64,000 nt of DNA from Turnera subulata (Eukaryota > Streptophyta > Magnoliopsida > Malpighiales > Passifloraceae). The position numbers and the translations under genes were made by a program. Below, in pieces: positions 40,974 through 51,574 of this stretch (position 1 is the stretch's first letter; every line of letters starts with the position of its first letter). The notes below the pieces were generated by a model. The model made no database searches, had not been told where the DNA came from, and worked only from the letters and a program-made list of their open reading frames with translations. Location: assembly GCA_028386065.3 (NCBI GenBank), contig JAKUCV010007821.1, positions 43,471 through 107,470 of the forward strand, read 5' to 3'.

Positions 40974-43372
40974 TGAAACGCCCGTGTCCCAATTTAATAA
41001 TATAAATTACAAATTAATTATAAATTGACCAAATTGCCCTTATCATTCCCAAGACAAAGAGATGTACTTGATTATATAAATTTATCGACCACAATCCTCA
41101 ACTCGACACGGAACACAAAACGCACTAGGGACTAGGCCCACTTCCTTAGCAAAACCAAAAGTCCACCTAAGAACCGATTAATCAAGTTCAAGAAAACTTC
41201 AAGTGTATGAGTCACGAATGTATAGAGAAACCAATGCGTGAAGCCAAGATTTAGTAGTATAAAATTCGATAATAAATCCACTAACCAAGATTAAGTCTTT
41301 AAAAGAAAATATTGCCTTACTTAATCAATAATTCTCGAAAATAGGCTGCAAGCTTGGTATGTGCATAAAAGCAAAAATAAAACTTAAACCATAATCATGC
41401 ATTGAAAACAACCCGTATAGTCAAAATCCATTGCCATAACGTGTCCATGCCCCCCAACATGTCTACTTAGAGAAGATAATAGTCTAAGAGAAAATGAATT
41501 TCTTTTGTAATGAGCCAATGTGCAATTCGTATGCATCTGCAGAATTAATTCTCAAAACACCAACATTAAATCCATTTGTTCCATTACCTTCAAAGACTCT
41601 CACGCCTTACATGTTTATTCAAATATATATGCATCTCCTTATAATTAGAACCCAACCAGTAAAAACCCAAATTAAATTCTAGCAAGCATTTTAGGCTCAA
41701 TAACAAAGGACCATGAATGACATAATAAGTAAAGAACCACTCAGCTCAACATTACGTAAAACGGTAAAGCTCGGGTCATTACCCGTTAAGAGTTGTTTCA
41801 AACGGTACCCGGCAATCACTCCAGCAAAGCACCAACACAAGTCCCATGAAACAGCAGCCACGACCAAGCACCGCCAGTCTGAACACACCCAAACCATTGA
41901 ATCACCATCCGAAACTCGACCCACGCCAACCCAAGATGACCCGACAATCTGCCGCTGCGACTCTCTAACCTCCAAACTTCGAACCCGCCACCCACACAAA
42001 CCCAACAGTAATCAACAATAAACACACAACCCAATCCGGGTTACTTCAACACCACAAGACGAAGGAAGAAAAAGAGAATGGCCAGAAAACAAAACAGAGT
42101 CGGCGACTTACCCAACAGAAGGCGACGGTGGCGGCGGCGACTTCATGGCGCTAGCCAACTCACGAACCGATCGCCGTCCTCCTGCGCCTCTAACTTCCTC
42201 GGTGCAGCGACGACGACAAGCGGACGGAAAGGGAGACAAAGCACCAAAAGAGGGTGACGGCGTGTGGGTTTAAGGAGGAGGGAAATCGGTGGTGGTGTGT
42301 GTTTGCTTGGGAGCACAAAAGAGAGAAAAGAAAAGGAGCCGGGTGAGGCGCCGTTGGGTGTGGGGAAGAGAAGGGAGAGAAGAATCCGGGGAAGAGAAGA
42401 ACGTGGGGGCGGCGGCCGTCGGGTGAGAAGAGAAGAAAATAAGAGAAATAGGAGAAAGGAAGAGAAAAGAGAAAAGGGGAAGGGTTTTTAGGGTTGAGCC
42501 GGCCCCAGTTCAAAACGACGTCGTTTTGGACTGAGGCGCGGTCAACCCGCCCTAGTCAACATTTTTTTTTTTCAAAACGACGTAGTTTCGATAGAACCCA
42601 TATTAAACTCCGCTTTTCACCCCGATTTCGAATCCGTTTCCCACGGGACCCGAACCAAGAGCTATACCAACTTAGAATTAACATTTCCAAGGCATAATAA
42701 TTTATTTCCTCGACTAAAACTCAAAAATACCTCAAGGGTAAAATTGGAATAAAAATTTCCTTTTTCTTTTTTCTAATCAGTGAAAGAATCGTCATTAACC
42801 AATCATGTATCGGACGCACCATCCCTTGAAGTAAAGGGCGCAAATAAATTGGTGAAGGTGCTCTCCTTGAGGGGGATAAAAAGCATCGCGTCCCGAGTTC
42901 GAATCCCTAGTGCTGCAGCATGGTAAAGGATTAAACCCAAGAGGTGTGGGCTGAGGGATGTGATGTAACAATACCTGAATATGGTGGGTCCCTCGAGGAG
43001 AGGGCCTTTACAGAAAAGGCGCCTTTTCTGTGAAGGCCCTCTCCCCGAGGGACCCACCATATTCAGGTATTGTTACATCACATCCCTCAGCCCACACCTC
43101 TTGGGTTTAATCCTTTACCATGCTGCAGCACTAGGGATTCGAACTCGGGACGTGATGCTTTTTATCCCCCTCAAGGAGAGCACCTTCACCAATTCAGCTG
43201 TAGATGAATTGGTGAAGGTGCTCTCCTTGAGGGGGATAAAAAGCATCACGTCCCGAGTTCGAATCCCTAGTGCTGCAGCATGGTAAAGGATTAAACCCAA
43301 GAGGTGTGGGCTGAGGGATGTGATGTAACAATACCTGAATATGGTGGGTCCCTCAGGGAGAGGGCCTTCACA
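40974..43372 (-). mobile_element. inverted solo LTR (Gypsy-like), with triple inverted repeat at its 5' side
   Basis: The minus strand runs TGTGAAGGCCCTCTCC (43372) to GACACGGGCGTTTCA (40974), TG..CA, flanked by GGAAC (40969-40973) and GGAAA (43373-43377) inside a 5S spacer. The stretch 40974-42765 is related to the chromovirus LTR at 54206-57203: shared ends (CACGGGCGTTTCA), AAAACGACGT motifs, CGAATCCGTTTCC, and the block CTCGACTAAAACTC..ACCTCAAGGGTAAAATTGG. The remaining 600 bp is unlike that LTR. Either it is one 2.4 kb LTR of another family, or an LTR joined to a fold-back unit. No internal coding region. Confidence 0.65.
42847..43372. repeat. three alternating inverted copies of a ~174 bp unit
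   Basis: Copy A 42847-43020 (+), copy B 43021-43194 (-) and copy C 43207-43372 (+) are near-identical. A and B meet head to head with no spacer at ACAGAAAAGGC/GCCTTTTCTGT; B and C are separated by 12 bases. Each has AATTGGTGAAGGTGCTCTCC, GAGTTCGAATCCC (a good match to a pol III B box), GTAACAATACCTGAATATGG, GGGCCTTCACAG. RNA or single-strand DNA from it could form a ~170 bp hairpin. Confidence 0.9.
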
Positions 43373-43563
43373 GGAAAAGCTCGTTCTTTCGAATTCATTT
43401 CGCTCAAGCCTCGCAAATTTGAGGAAAACCTTTAAAGTAAATATAATCTGCCCTCAAATTCAAAAAAAAACATTTAAAATAAAGATAATTTGCCCTCGAA
43501 TTGAAACACCCCGTAGAAATAAGTGTATCCGTTCCAATTTGCCAAGGGGCGGGAGCAAAAAGA

Positions 43564-43682
43564 GCGGTGCAGCACGAGGACTTCCCAGGAGGTCACCCTT
43601 CCTAGTACTACTCTCGCCCAAGCGTGTTTAACTTCAAAGTTCTGATGGGATCCGGTGCACTAGTGCTAGTTTGATCGCACCC
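43564..43682 (-). rRNA. 5S rRNA gene, unit 21 (type Z)
   Basis: Changes: GCGGTGCAGC, CACCCTTCC, AAGCGTGTTT, CTTCAAAG, GTGCACTAGTGCTAGTTTG. Confidence 0.94.
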
Positions 43683-44026
43683 GTCATTTCCATCATCATA
43701 AATTTAATTATCCAAGTGGCCAAGTATAATTGGATTTCTTCCAAACAAAAGAGGAACATAAAGGGTTTGATTATATTCTTTTTTAATGAAAAAGCTCGTT
43801 CTTCCAAATTCAATTCGCTCTAGCCTCGTAAATTTGAGGAAAACCTTTAAAGTAAATATAATCCGCCCTCAAATTAAAAAAAAACATTCAAAATAATTAT
43901 AATCCGCCCTCGAATTGGAAAAAGAACAAAAACATTTAAAATAAATACAATCAGCCCTCGAATTGGAAAAAAAATCGTTAAACAAATGTATCCGTTCCAA
44001 ATTGCTAGGGGGCGGGAGCAAAAAGA

Positions 44027-44145
44027 GGGGTGCAACACGAGGACTTCCCAGGAGGTCACCCATCCTTGTACTACTCTCGCCAAAGCACGTTTAACTTTGG
44101 AGTTTCGATGGGATGCGGTGCATTAGTGCTGGTACGATCGCACCA
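44027..44145 (-). rRNA. 5S rRNA gene, unit 22 (type X)
   Basis: Changes: CCTTGTAC, CGCCAAAGC, AACTTTGGAGTTTCGATGG, GATGCGG, GGTACGATC, CGCACCA. Confidence 0.94.
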
Positions 44146-44441
44146 GTGAATTCCATCATCATAAATTTGTTTATCCAAGTCGCCAAGTATAATTGGGATT
44201 CTTCTAAACAAAAGAGGCTCATAAAGGGTTTATTTTTCTTCTTTTTTAGTGGAAAAGCTCGTTCTTCCGAATTCATTTCGCTCTAGCCTCGCAAATTTGA
44301 GGAAAACCTTTAAAATAAATATAATCCGCCCTCAAATTAAAAAAAAAACAACATTTAAAATAAATATAATCCGCCCTCGAATTGGAAGAAAATTGTTAAA
44401 ATAAATGTATCCGTTCCAAGTTGCCAGTGGGAGCAAAAAGA

Positions 44442-44560
44442 GGGCTGCAACACGAGGACTTCCCAGGAGGTCACCCATCTTAGTACTAGCCTCACCCAAG
44501 CACGTGTAACTTCGGATTTCTGATGGGATCCCGTGCATTAGTGCTGGTATGATCGCACCC
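44442..44560 (-). rRNA. 5S rRNA gene, unit 23 (type Y)
   Basis: Changes: GGGCTGC, ATCTTAGTACTAGCCTCACC, ACGTGTAAC, CGGATTTC, GATCCCGTGC; flank GCCAGTGGGAGC. Confidence 0.94.
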
Positions 44561-44906
44561 GTCATATCCATCATCATAAATTTATTTATCCAAGTCGCCA
44601 AGTATAAATGGAATTCTTCTAAACAAAAGAGGCTCATAAAGGGTTTGATTATCTTCTTTTTTAATGGAAAAGCTCGTTCTTCCGAATTCATTTCGCTCTA
44701 GTCTCGCAAATTTGAGGAGAACTTTCAAAGTAAATATAATTTGCCCTCAAATTCAAAAAAAAAACATTTAAAATAAATATAATCTGCCCTTGAATTGGAA
44801 AAAAACAAAAACATTTAAAATCAATATAATCTGCCCTCGAATTGAAAAAAAAAACGTTGAAATAAATGTATCTGTTCCAAGTTACCAAGGGGCGGGAGCA
44901 AAAAGT

Positions 44907-45025
44907 GGGGTGCAACACGAGGACTTCCCAGGAGGTCACCCATCCTAGTATTACTGTCGCCCAAGCACGTTTAACTTCGAAGTTCTGATGGGATCCGGTG
45001 CATTAGTGCTGGTATGATCGCACCC
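44907..45025 (-). rRNA. 5S rRNA gene, unit 24
   Basis: One of the least mutated copies: GTATTACTGTCG and CTTCGAAG are the only differences seen; A box and C box match consensus. Confidence 0.97.
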
Positions 45026-45325
45026 ATCACATCCATCATCACAAATTTATTCATCCAAGTCGCCAAGTATAATTGGATTTCTTCTAAACAAAAGAGGCTT
45101 ATAAAGGGTTTGATTATCTTCCTTTTTAATGGAAAAGCTCGTTCTTCCGAAATCATTTCGCTCTAGCCTCGCAAATTTGTGCAAAAGCTTTAAATTAAAT
45201 ATAATTCACCCTCAAATTAAAAAAAAAAAACTTTTAAAATAAATTTTATCCGCCATCAAATTGGAAAAAAAACCATTGAAACAAATGTATCTGTTCCAAG
45301 TTCCCAAGGGGCGGGAGCAAAAAGA

Positions 45326-45444
45326 GGGGTGCAACACGAGGACTTCACAGGAGGTCGCCCATCCTAGTACAACTTTCGCCCAAGCACGTATAACTTCGGA
45401 GTTCTGATGGGATCTGGTGCATTAGTGCTGGTATGATCGCACCC
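45326..45444 (-). rRNA. 5S rRNA gene, unit 25
   Basis: Changes: CTTCACAGG, GGTCGCCC, GTACAACTTTCG, ACGTATAAC, GATCTGG. Confidence 0.95.
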
Positions 45445-45742
45445 GTCATATCCATCATCATAAATTTGTTTATCCAAGTCGCCAAGCTTAACTGAATTTC
45501 TTCTAAATAAAAAAGGCTCATAAAGGGATTGATTTTCTTCTTTTCTAACGGAAAAGCTCGTTCTTCCAAATTCATTTTGCTCTAGCCACGCAAATTTGAG
45601 GAAAACTTTTAAAGTAAATATAATCCGCCCTCAAATTCAAAAAAAAACATTTAAATTAAATATATTCCGCCCTCGAATTGAAAAAAAAACAGTTGAAATA
45701 AATGTATCAGTTCCAAGTTGCCAAGGGGCGGGAGCAAAGAGA

Positions 45743-45861
45743 GGGGTGCAACACAAGGACTTCCCAGGAGGTCACCCATCCTAGTACTACTCTCGCCCAA
45801 GCACGTATAACTTCGGAGTTGTGATGGGATTCGGTGCATTAGTCCTGGTACGATCGCACCC
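45743..45861 (-). rRNA. 5S rRNA gene, unit 26
   Basis: Changes: ACACAAGG, ACGTATAAC, GAGTTGTGATG, GATTCGG, AGTCCTGGTACGATC. Confidence 0.95.
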
Positions 45862-46222
45862 CTCAAATCCATCATCATAAATTTAATTGTCCCAGTCGCC
45901 AAGTATAATTGGATTTCATCTAAACAAAAGAGGCTCACAAAGGGTTTGATTATCTTTTTTTTTAATGGAAAAGTTTGTTCATTTGAATTCATTTTGCTCT
46001 AGCCTCAGAAATTTGAGAAAAACTTTTAAAGTAAATATAATCTGCCCTCAAATTAAAAAAAACATTTAAAATAAATATAATCGCCCTCGAATTGGAAAAA
46101 GAACAAAAAACATTTAAAATAAGTATAATCTGCCGTCGAATTGGAAAAAAACCACTGAAATAAATGTATCCTTTGAAATAAATGTATCTGTTCTAAGTTG
46201 CCAAGGGGCGGGGGCAAAAAGA

Positions 46223-46341
46223 GGGGCGCAACACGAGGACTTCCCAGGAGGTCACCCATCCTAATACTACTCTCGCCCAAGCACGTTTAGCTTCGGATTT
46301 CTGGTGGGATCCGGTGCATTAGTGCTAGTACGATCGCACCC
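46223..46341 (-). rRNA. 5S rRNA gene, unit 27 (TTTAG subfamily)
   Basis: Changes: GGGGCGC, CCTAATAC, GTTTAGCTTCGGATTTCTGG, GTGCTAGTACG. Its downstream spacer has the duplicated GAAATAAATGTATCC. Confidence 0.95.
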
Positions 46342-46637
46342 GTCATATCCATCACCATAAATTTATTTATCCAAGTCGCCAAGTATAACTGAATTTCTTC
46401 TAAATAATAGAGGCTAATAGAGGGTTTGATTTTCTTCTTTTCTAACGGAAAAGCTCGTTCTTCCAAATTCGTTTCGCTCTAGCCTCGCAAATTTGAGGAA
46501 AACTTTTAAAAAAAGTATAATCCGCCCTCAAATTCAAAAAAAACATTTAAAATAAATATAATCCGCCCTCGAATTGGAAAAAAACCGTTGAAATAAATGT
46601 TTCCGTTCCAAGTCGCCAAGGGGCGGGAGCAATGAGA

Positions 46638-46756
46638 GGGGTGCAACACAAGGACTTCCCAAGAGGTCACCCATCCTAGTACTACTCTCGCCCAAGCACG
46701 TTTCGCTTTGGAGTTCTGATCGGATCCGGTACGTTAGTGCTGGTATGATCGCACCC
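46638..46756 (-). rRNA. 5S rRNA gene, unit 28
   Basis: Changes: ACACAAGG, CCAAGAGG, GTTTCGCTTTGG in the A box, GATCGGATC, GGTACGTTAG. Confidence 0.95.
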
Positions 46757-47071
46757 CTCATATCCATCATCATAAATTTATTTGTCCCAGTCGCCAAGTA
46801 TAATTGGATTTCTTCTAAACAAAAGACGCTCACAAAGGGTTTGATTATGTTCTTTTTTAATGGAAAAGTTCGTTCATCCGAATTCATTTCGCTCTAGCCT
46901 CGCAAATTTGAGGAAAACTTATAAAGTAAATATATTCCGCCCTCAAATTAAAAAAAAAACATTTAAAATAAATATAATCTGTCCTCGAATTGGAAAAAAA
47001 CCAATGAAATAATTGTATCCGTTGAAATAAATGTATCCCTTCCAAGTTCCCAAGGGGCGGGAGCAAAAAGA

Positions 47072-47190
47072 GGTGTGCAACACGAGGACTTCCCAGGAGG
47101 TCACCCATCCTAGTACTAGTATCGCCCAAGCACGTGTAACTTCGTAGTTCTGGTGGGATCCGGTGCATTAGTGCTGGTATGATCGCACCC
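47072..47190 (-). rRNA. 5S rRNA gene, unit 29
   Basis: Changes: GGTGTGC, ACTAGTATCG, ACGTGTAACTTCGTAG, CTGGTGGG. Shares ACTAGT and GTGTAAC, and the spacer duplication ATTGTATCCGTTGAAATAAA, with unit 30. Confidence 0.95.
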
Positions 47191-47555
47191 GTCATATCCA
47201 TCATCACAAATTTATTTATCCAAGTCGCCAAGTATAATTGGATTTCTTCTAAACAAAAGAGGCTCACAAAGGGTTTGATTATCTTCTTTTTTAATGGAAA
47301 AGTTCGTTCATCCGAATTCATTTCGCACTAGCCTCACAAATTTGAGCAAAAATTTTAAAGTAAATATAATCCGCCCTCAAATTCAAAAAAAAAACATTTA
47401 AAATAAATATAATCTGCCCTCGAATTGGTAAAAAACAAAAAACATTTAAAATAAATAAAATCCGCCCTCAAATTGGAAAAAAACCCATTGAAATAATTGT
47501 ATCCGTTGAAATAAATGTATCCGTTCCAAGTTGCCAAGGGGTTGGAGCAAAAAGA

Positions 47556-47674
47556 GGGGTGCAACACGAGGACTTCCCAGGAGGTCACCCATCCTAGTAC
47601 TAGTCTCGCCCAAGCACGTGTAACTTCGGAGTTCTGATGGAATCCGTTGCATTAGTGCTGGTATGATCGCACCC
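47556..47674 (-). rRNA. 5S rRNA gene, unit 30
   Basis: Changes: ACTAGTCTCG, ACGTGTAAC, ATGGAATCCGTTGC. Otherwise consensus. Confidence 0.96.
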
Positions 47675-47989
47675 GTCATATCCATCATCACAAATTTATT
47701 TATCCAAGTCGCCAAGTGTAATTGGATTACTTCTAAACAAAAGAGACTCATAAAGGGTTTGATTATCTTCTATTTTAGTGGAAAAGCTCGTTCTTTTGAA
47801 TTCATTTCACTCTAGCCTCGCAAATTTGAGGAAAACCTTTAAAATAAATATAATCCGCCCTCAAATTCAAAAAAAAACATTTAAAATAAATATAATCCGC
47901 CCTCGATTTGGAAAAAGACCATTGAAATAAATGTATCCTTTGAAATAAATGTGTCCGTTCCAAGTTGCCAAGGGGTGGGAGCAAAAAGT

Positions 47990-48108
47990 GGGGTGCAACA
48001 CGACGACTTCCCAGAAGGTCACCCATCCTAATACTACTCTCGCCCAAGCACGTTTAGGTTCGGAGTTCTGAAGGGATCCGGTGCATTAGTGCTGGTGTGA
48101 TCGCAACC
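47990..48108 (-). rRNA. 5S rRNA gene, unit 31 (TTTAG subfamily)
   Basis: Changes: CGACGAC, CCAGAAGG, CCTAATAC, GTTTAGGTTCGG, CTGAAGGG, GGTGTGATCGCAACC. Confidence 0.95.
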
Positions 48109-48453
48109 GTCATTTCCATCATCATAAATTTATTTATCCAAGTCACAAAGTATAACTAAATTTCTTCTAAACAAAAGAGCCTCATAAAGGGCTTGATTTT
48201 CTTCTTTTCTAAAGGAAAAGCACGTTCTTCCAAATTCATTTCGCTCTAGCCTCGCAAATTTGAGGAAAACTTTTAAAGTAAATGTAATCCGCCCTCAAAT
48301 TCAAAAAAAAACATTTAAAATTAATGTAATCCGCCCTCGAATTGGAAAAAGAACAAAAATTTTTAAAATAAATATAATCCGCCATCGAATTGGAAAAAAA
48401 CCGTTGAAACAAATGTATCCGTTCCATGTCGCCCAGGGGCGGGAGCAAAAAGA

Positions 48454-48572
48454 GGGGTGCAACACGAGGACTTCCTAGGAGGTCACCCATCCTAGTACAA
48501 CTTTCACCCAAGTACGTGTAACTTCGGAGTCCTGATGGGATCCCATGCATTAGGGCTGGATTGATCGCACCT
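48454..48572 (-). rRNA. 5S rRNA gene, unit 32
   Basis: Changes: TTCCTAGG, GTACAACTTTCACCCAAGTA, CGTGTAAC, GAGTCCTG, GATCCCATGC, TTAGGGCTGGATTG, CACCT. GTACAACTTTCACC is shared with unit 35. Confidence 0.93.
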
Positions 48573-48909
48573 GTCATATCCATCGTCATAAATTTAGTTA
48601 TCCCAGTCGCAAAGTATAATTTGATTTCTTCTAAACAAAAGCGGCTCTTAAAGGGTTTGAGTATTTTTTTTTTAATGGAAAAGCTCGTTCTTCCGAATTC
48701 ATTTCACTCTAGCCTCGCAAATTTGAGGAAAACCTTTAAAGTAAATATAATCTGCCCTCAAACTCAATAAAGAACATTTAAAATAAATGTAATCAACCCT
48801 CGAATTGGAAAAAGAACAAAAAAATTTACAATAAATATAATTCGCCCTCGAGTTGGAAAAAAACCGTTGAAATAAATGTATCCGTTCCAAGTTGCCAAGG
48901 GGCGGGAGC

Positions 48910-48914
48910 AAAAA
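48910..48914 (-). terminator. pol III T-run terminator (example, unit 33)
   Basis: Minus-strand TTTTT begins three bases after the gene end (GCACCCCTCTTTTTGC). The same T5-T7 run stands at the same place in nearly all units. Confidence 0.8.
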
Positions 48915-48916
48915 GA

Positions 48917-49035
48917 GGGGTGCAACACGAGGACTTCCCAGAAGGTCACCCATCCTAGTACTACTCTCGCCCAAGCACGTTAAACTTCAGAGTTCTGATG
49001 GGATCCGGTGCATTAGTGCTGGTATGATCACACCC
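48917..49035 (-). rRNA. 5S rRNA gene, unit 33
   Basis: Near consensus: CCAGAAGG, CGTTAAACTTCAGAG, GATCACACCC. Confidence 0.96.
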
Positions 49036-49335
49036 GTCATAAACATTATCATAAATTTATTTATCCAAGTCGCCCAGTATAATTGGATTTCTTCTAAACA
49101 AAAGAGGCTCATAAAGGGTTTGATTGTCTTCTTTTTTAATGGAAAAGCTCGTTCTTCCGAATTTATCTCGCTCTAGCCTTTCAAATTTGAGGAAAACCTT
49201 TAAAATAATTATAATCCGCCCTCAAATTCAAAAAAAAAAACATTTAAAATAATTATAATCCGCCCTCGAATTGGAAAAAAAACCGTTGAAATAAGTGTAT
49301 CCGATCCAAGTCGGCAAGGGGCAGCAGCAAAAAAA

Positions 49336-49454
49336 TAGGTGCAACACGAGAACTTCCCAGGAGGTCACCCATCCTAGTACTACTCTCGCCCAAGCATGTT
49401 TAACTTTGGAGTTCTGATGGGATCCGGTGCATTAGTGCTGGTATGATCGCACCC
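49336..49454 (-). rRNA. 5S rRNA gene, unit 34
   Basis: Changes: TAAATAGGTGC end (gene 3' terminus degraded), CGAGAAC, GCATGTTT, ACTTTGG. Confidence 0.95.
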
Positions 49455-49485
49455 GTCATATCCATCATCATAAATTTATTTATCC
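49455..49485 (-). promoter_or_regulatory. 5S upstream element (example, unit 34)
   Basis: Minus sense: GGATAAATAAATTTATGATG, then ATGGATATGAC up to the gene. TATA-like A/T stretch at about -29 to -16 and C at -1 agree with plant 5S upstream elements; the GC usually found near -12 is not evident. The A box, intermediate element and C box lie inside the gene. Confidence 0.65.
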
Positions 49486-49794
49486 AAGTCGCTATGTATA
49501 ATTGGATTTCTTCTAAACAAAAGAGGCTCATAAAGGGTTTGATTATCTTTTTGTTTAACGGAAAACCTCGTTCTTCCGAATTCACTTCGCACTAGCCTCG
49601 CAAATTTGAGAAAAACTTTTAAAGTAAATATAATCCGCCCTCAAATTAAATAAAAAAAATTAAAATTAGTAAAATCCGCCCTCGAATTGGAAAAAAAAAA
49701 CATTTAAAATAAATATAATCCGCCATCGAATTGGAAAAAAACCATTGAAATAGTTGTATCTGTTCCAAGTTGCCCAGGGGCGGGAGCAAAAAGA

Positions 49795-49913
49795 GGGGTG
49801 CAACACGAGGACTTCCCAGGAGGTCACCCATCCTAGTACAACTTTCACCCAAGTACGTTTAACTTCGGAGTTCTGTTGGGATCCTGTGCATTAGTGCTGG
49901 TATGATCGCACCT
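49795..49913 (-). rRNA. 5S rRNA gene, unit 35
   Basis: Changes: GTACAACTTTCACCCAAGTA, CTGTTGGG, ATCCTGTGC, CACCT. Related to unit 32 three units away. Confidence 0.95.
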
Positions 49914-50228
49914 GTCATATCCATCATCATAAATTTATTTATCCCAATCGCCAAGTATGGTTGGATTTCTTCTAAACAAAAAAGGCTCTTAAAGTGTTTG
50001 ATTTTTTTTTTTTAATCGAAAAGCTCGTTCTTCCGAATTCATTTCGCTCTAGCCTCCCAAATTTGAGGAAAACCTTTAAAATAAATATAATCCGCCCTCA
50101 AACTCAAAAAAAAAAACTTTTAAAATAAATATAATCCGCCCTCGAATTGGAAAAAAAGCATTGAAATAAATGTATCCTACGAAATAAATGTATCCGTTCC
50201 AAGTTGCCATGGGGCGGGAGCAAAAAAA

Positions 50229-50347
50229 GGGGTGGAACACGAGGACTTCCCAGGAGGTCACCCATCCTAGTACTACTCTCGCCCAAGCATCTTTAGCTTC
50301 GGAGTTATGATGGGATCCGGTGCATTAGAGCTGGTATGATCGCACCC
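50229..50347 (-). rRNA. 5S rRNA gene, unit 36 (TTTAG subfamily)
   Basis: Changes: GGGGTGGAAC, GCATCTTTAGCTTCGG, GTTATGATG, TTAGAGCTGG. Downstream spacer repeats GAAATAAATGTATCC. Confidence 0.95.
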
Positions 50348-50642
50348 GTCATATCCATCATCATAAATTTATTTATCCAAGTCGCCAAGTATAATTGGAT
50401 TTCTTCTAAACAAAAGAGGCTCATAAAGGGTTTGATTATCTTCTTTTTTAATGGAAAAGCTCATTCTTTTGAATTCATTCCGCTCTAGCCTCGCAAATTT
50501 GAGGAAAACCTTTAAAGTAAATATAATCCGCCCTCAATTTCAAAAAAAAAATAAAATAAATATAGTCCGCCCTCGAATTGAAAAAAAAAACGTTGAAATA
50601 AATGTATCCGTTCCAAGTTGCCAAGGGGCGGGAGCAAAAACA

Positions 50643-50761
50643 GGGGTGCAACACGAGGACTTCCCAGGAGGTCACCCATCCTAGTACTACTCTCGCCCAA
50701 AAATGTTTAACTTCGGAGTTCTGATGGGATCCGGTGCATTAGCACTGTTATGATCGCACCC
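50643..50761 (-). rRNA. 5S rRNA gene, unit 37
   Basis: Changes confined to CCCAAAAATGTTT in the A-box region and TTAGCACTGTTATG near the 5' end. Confidence 0.96.
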
Positions 50762-51035
50762 ATCATATCCATCATCATAAATTTATTTATCCAAGTCGCC
50801 AAGTATAATTGGATTTCTTCTAAACAAAAAAGGCTCAAAAAGAGTTTGATTATCTTCCTTTTTAATGGAAAAGCTCGTTCTTCCGAATTCATTTCGCTCT
50901 AGCCTCGCAAATTTGAGGAAAACCATTAAAATAATTAAAATCCGCCCTCGAATTGGAAAAAAAATTATTGAAATGAAAGTGTCCTTTGAAATAAATGTAT
51001 CTGTTACAAGTTGCCAAGGGGCGGGAGCAAAAGGA

Positions 51036-51154
51036 GGGGTGCAACACGGGGACTTCCTAGGAGGTCACCCATCCTAGTATTACTCTTGCCCAAGCACGTT
51101 TAGTTTCGGAGTTCTGATGGGATCTGGTGCATTAGTGCTGGTATGATCGCACCC
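51036..51154 (-). rRNA. 5S rRNA gene, unit 38 (TTTAG subfamily)
   Basis: Changes: ACACGGGG, TTCCTAGG, GTATTACTCTTG, GTTTAGTTTCGG, GATCTGG; spacer repeats GAAATRAAWGTRTCC. Confidence 0.95.
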
Positions 51155-51455
51155 GCCATATCCATCATCATAAATTTATCTATCCAAGTCGCCATGTATA
51201 ATTGGGGATTTTTTCTAAATAAAAGAGGCTCATAAAGAGTTTGATTATCTTCTTTTTTGATGGAAAAGCTCGTTCTTCCGAATTCATTTCGCTCTAGCCT
51301 CGCAAACTTGAGGAAAACCTTTGAAGTAAATATAGTCCGCCCTCAAATTCAAAAAAAAATATATTTAAAATAGATATAATCCGCCCTCGAATTGGAAAAA
51401 AACCGTTGAAATAAATGTATCCGTTCCAAGTTGCCAAGGGGCGGGAGCAAAAAGA

Positions 51456-51574
51456 GGGGTGCAACATGAGGACTTCCCAGGAGGTCTCCCATCCTAGTAC
51501 TACTCTCTCCCAAGCATGTTTAACTTCGGAGTTCTGATGGGATCCGGTGCATTAGTGCTGGTATGATTGCACCC
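51456..51574 (-). rRNA. 5S rRNA gene, unit 39
   Basis: Changes: AACATGAGG, GGTCTCCC, CTCTCTCCC, GCATGTTT, GATTGC; all but one are C/T or G/A type. Confidence 0.96.

Noticed and set aside
42895..42907. tRNA gene suggested by GAGTTCGAATCCC
   Set aside because: Only a B-box-like motif; no cloverleaf or A box at proper distance was found.
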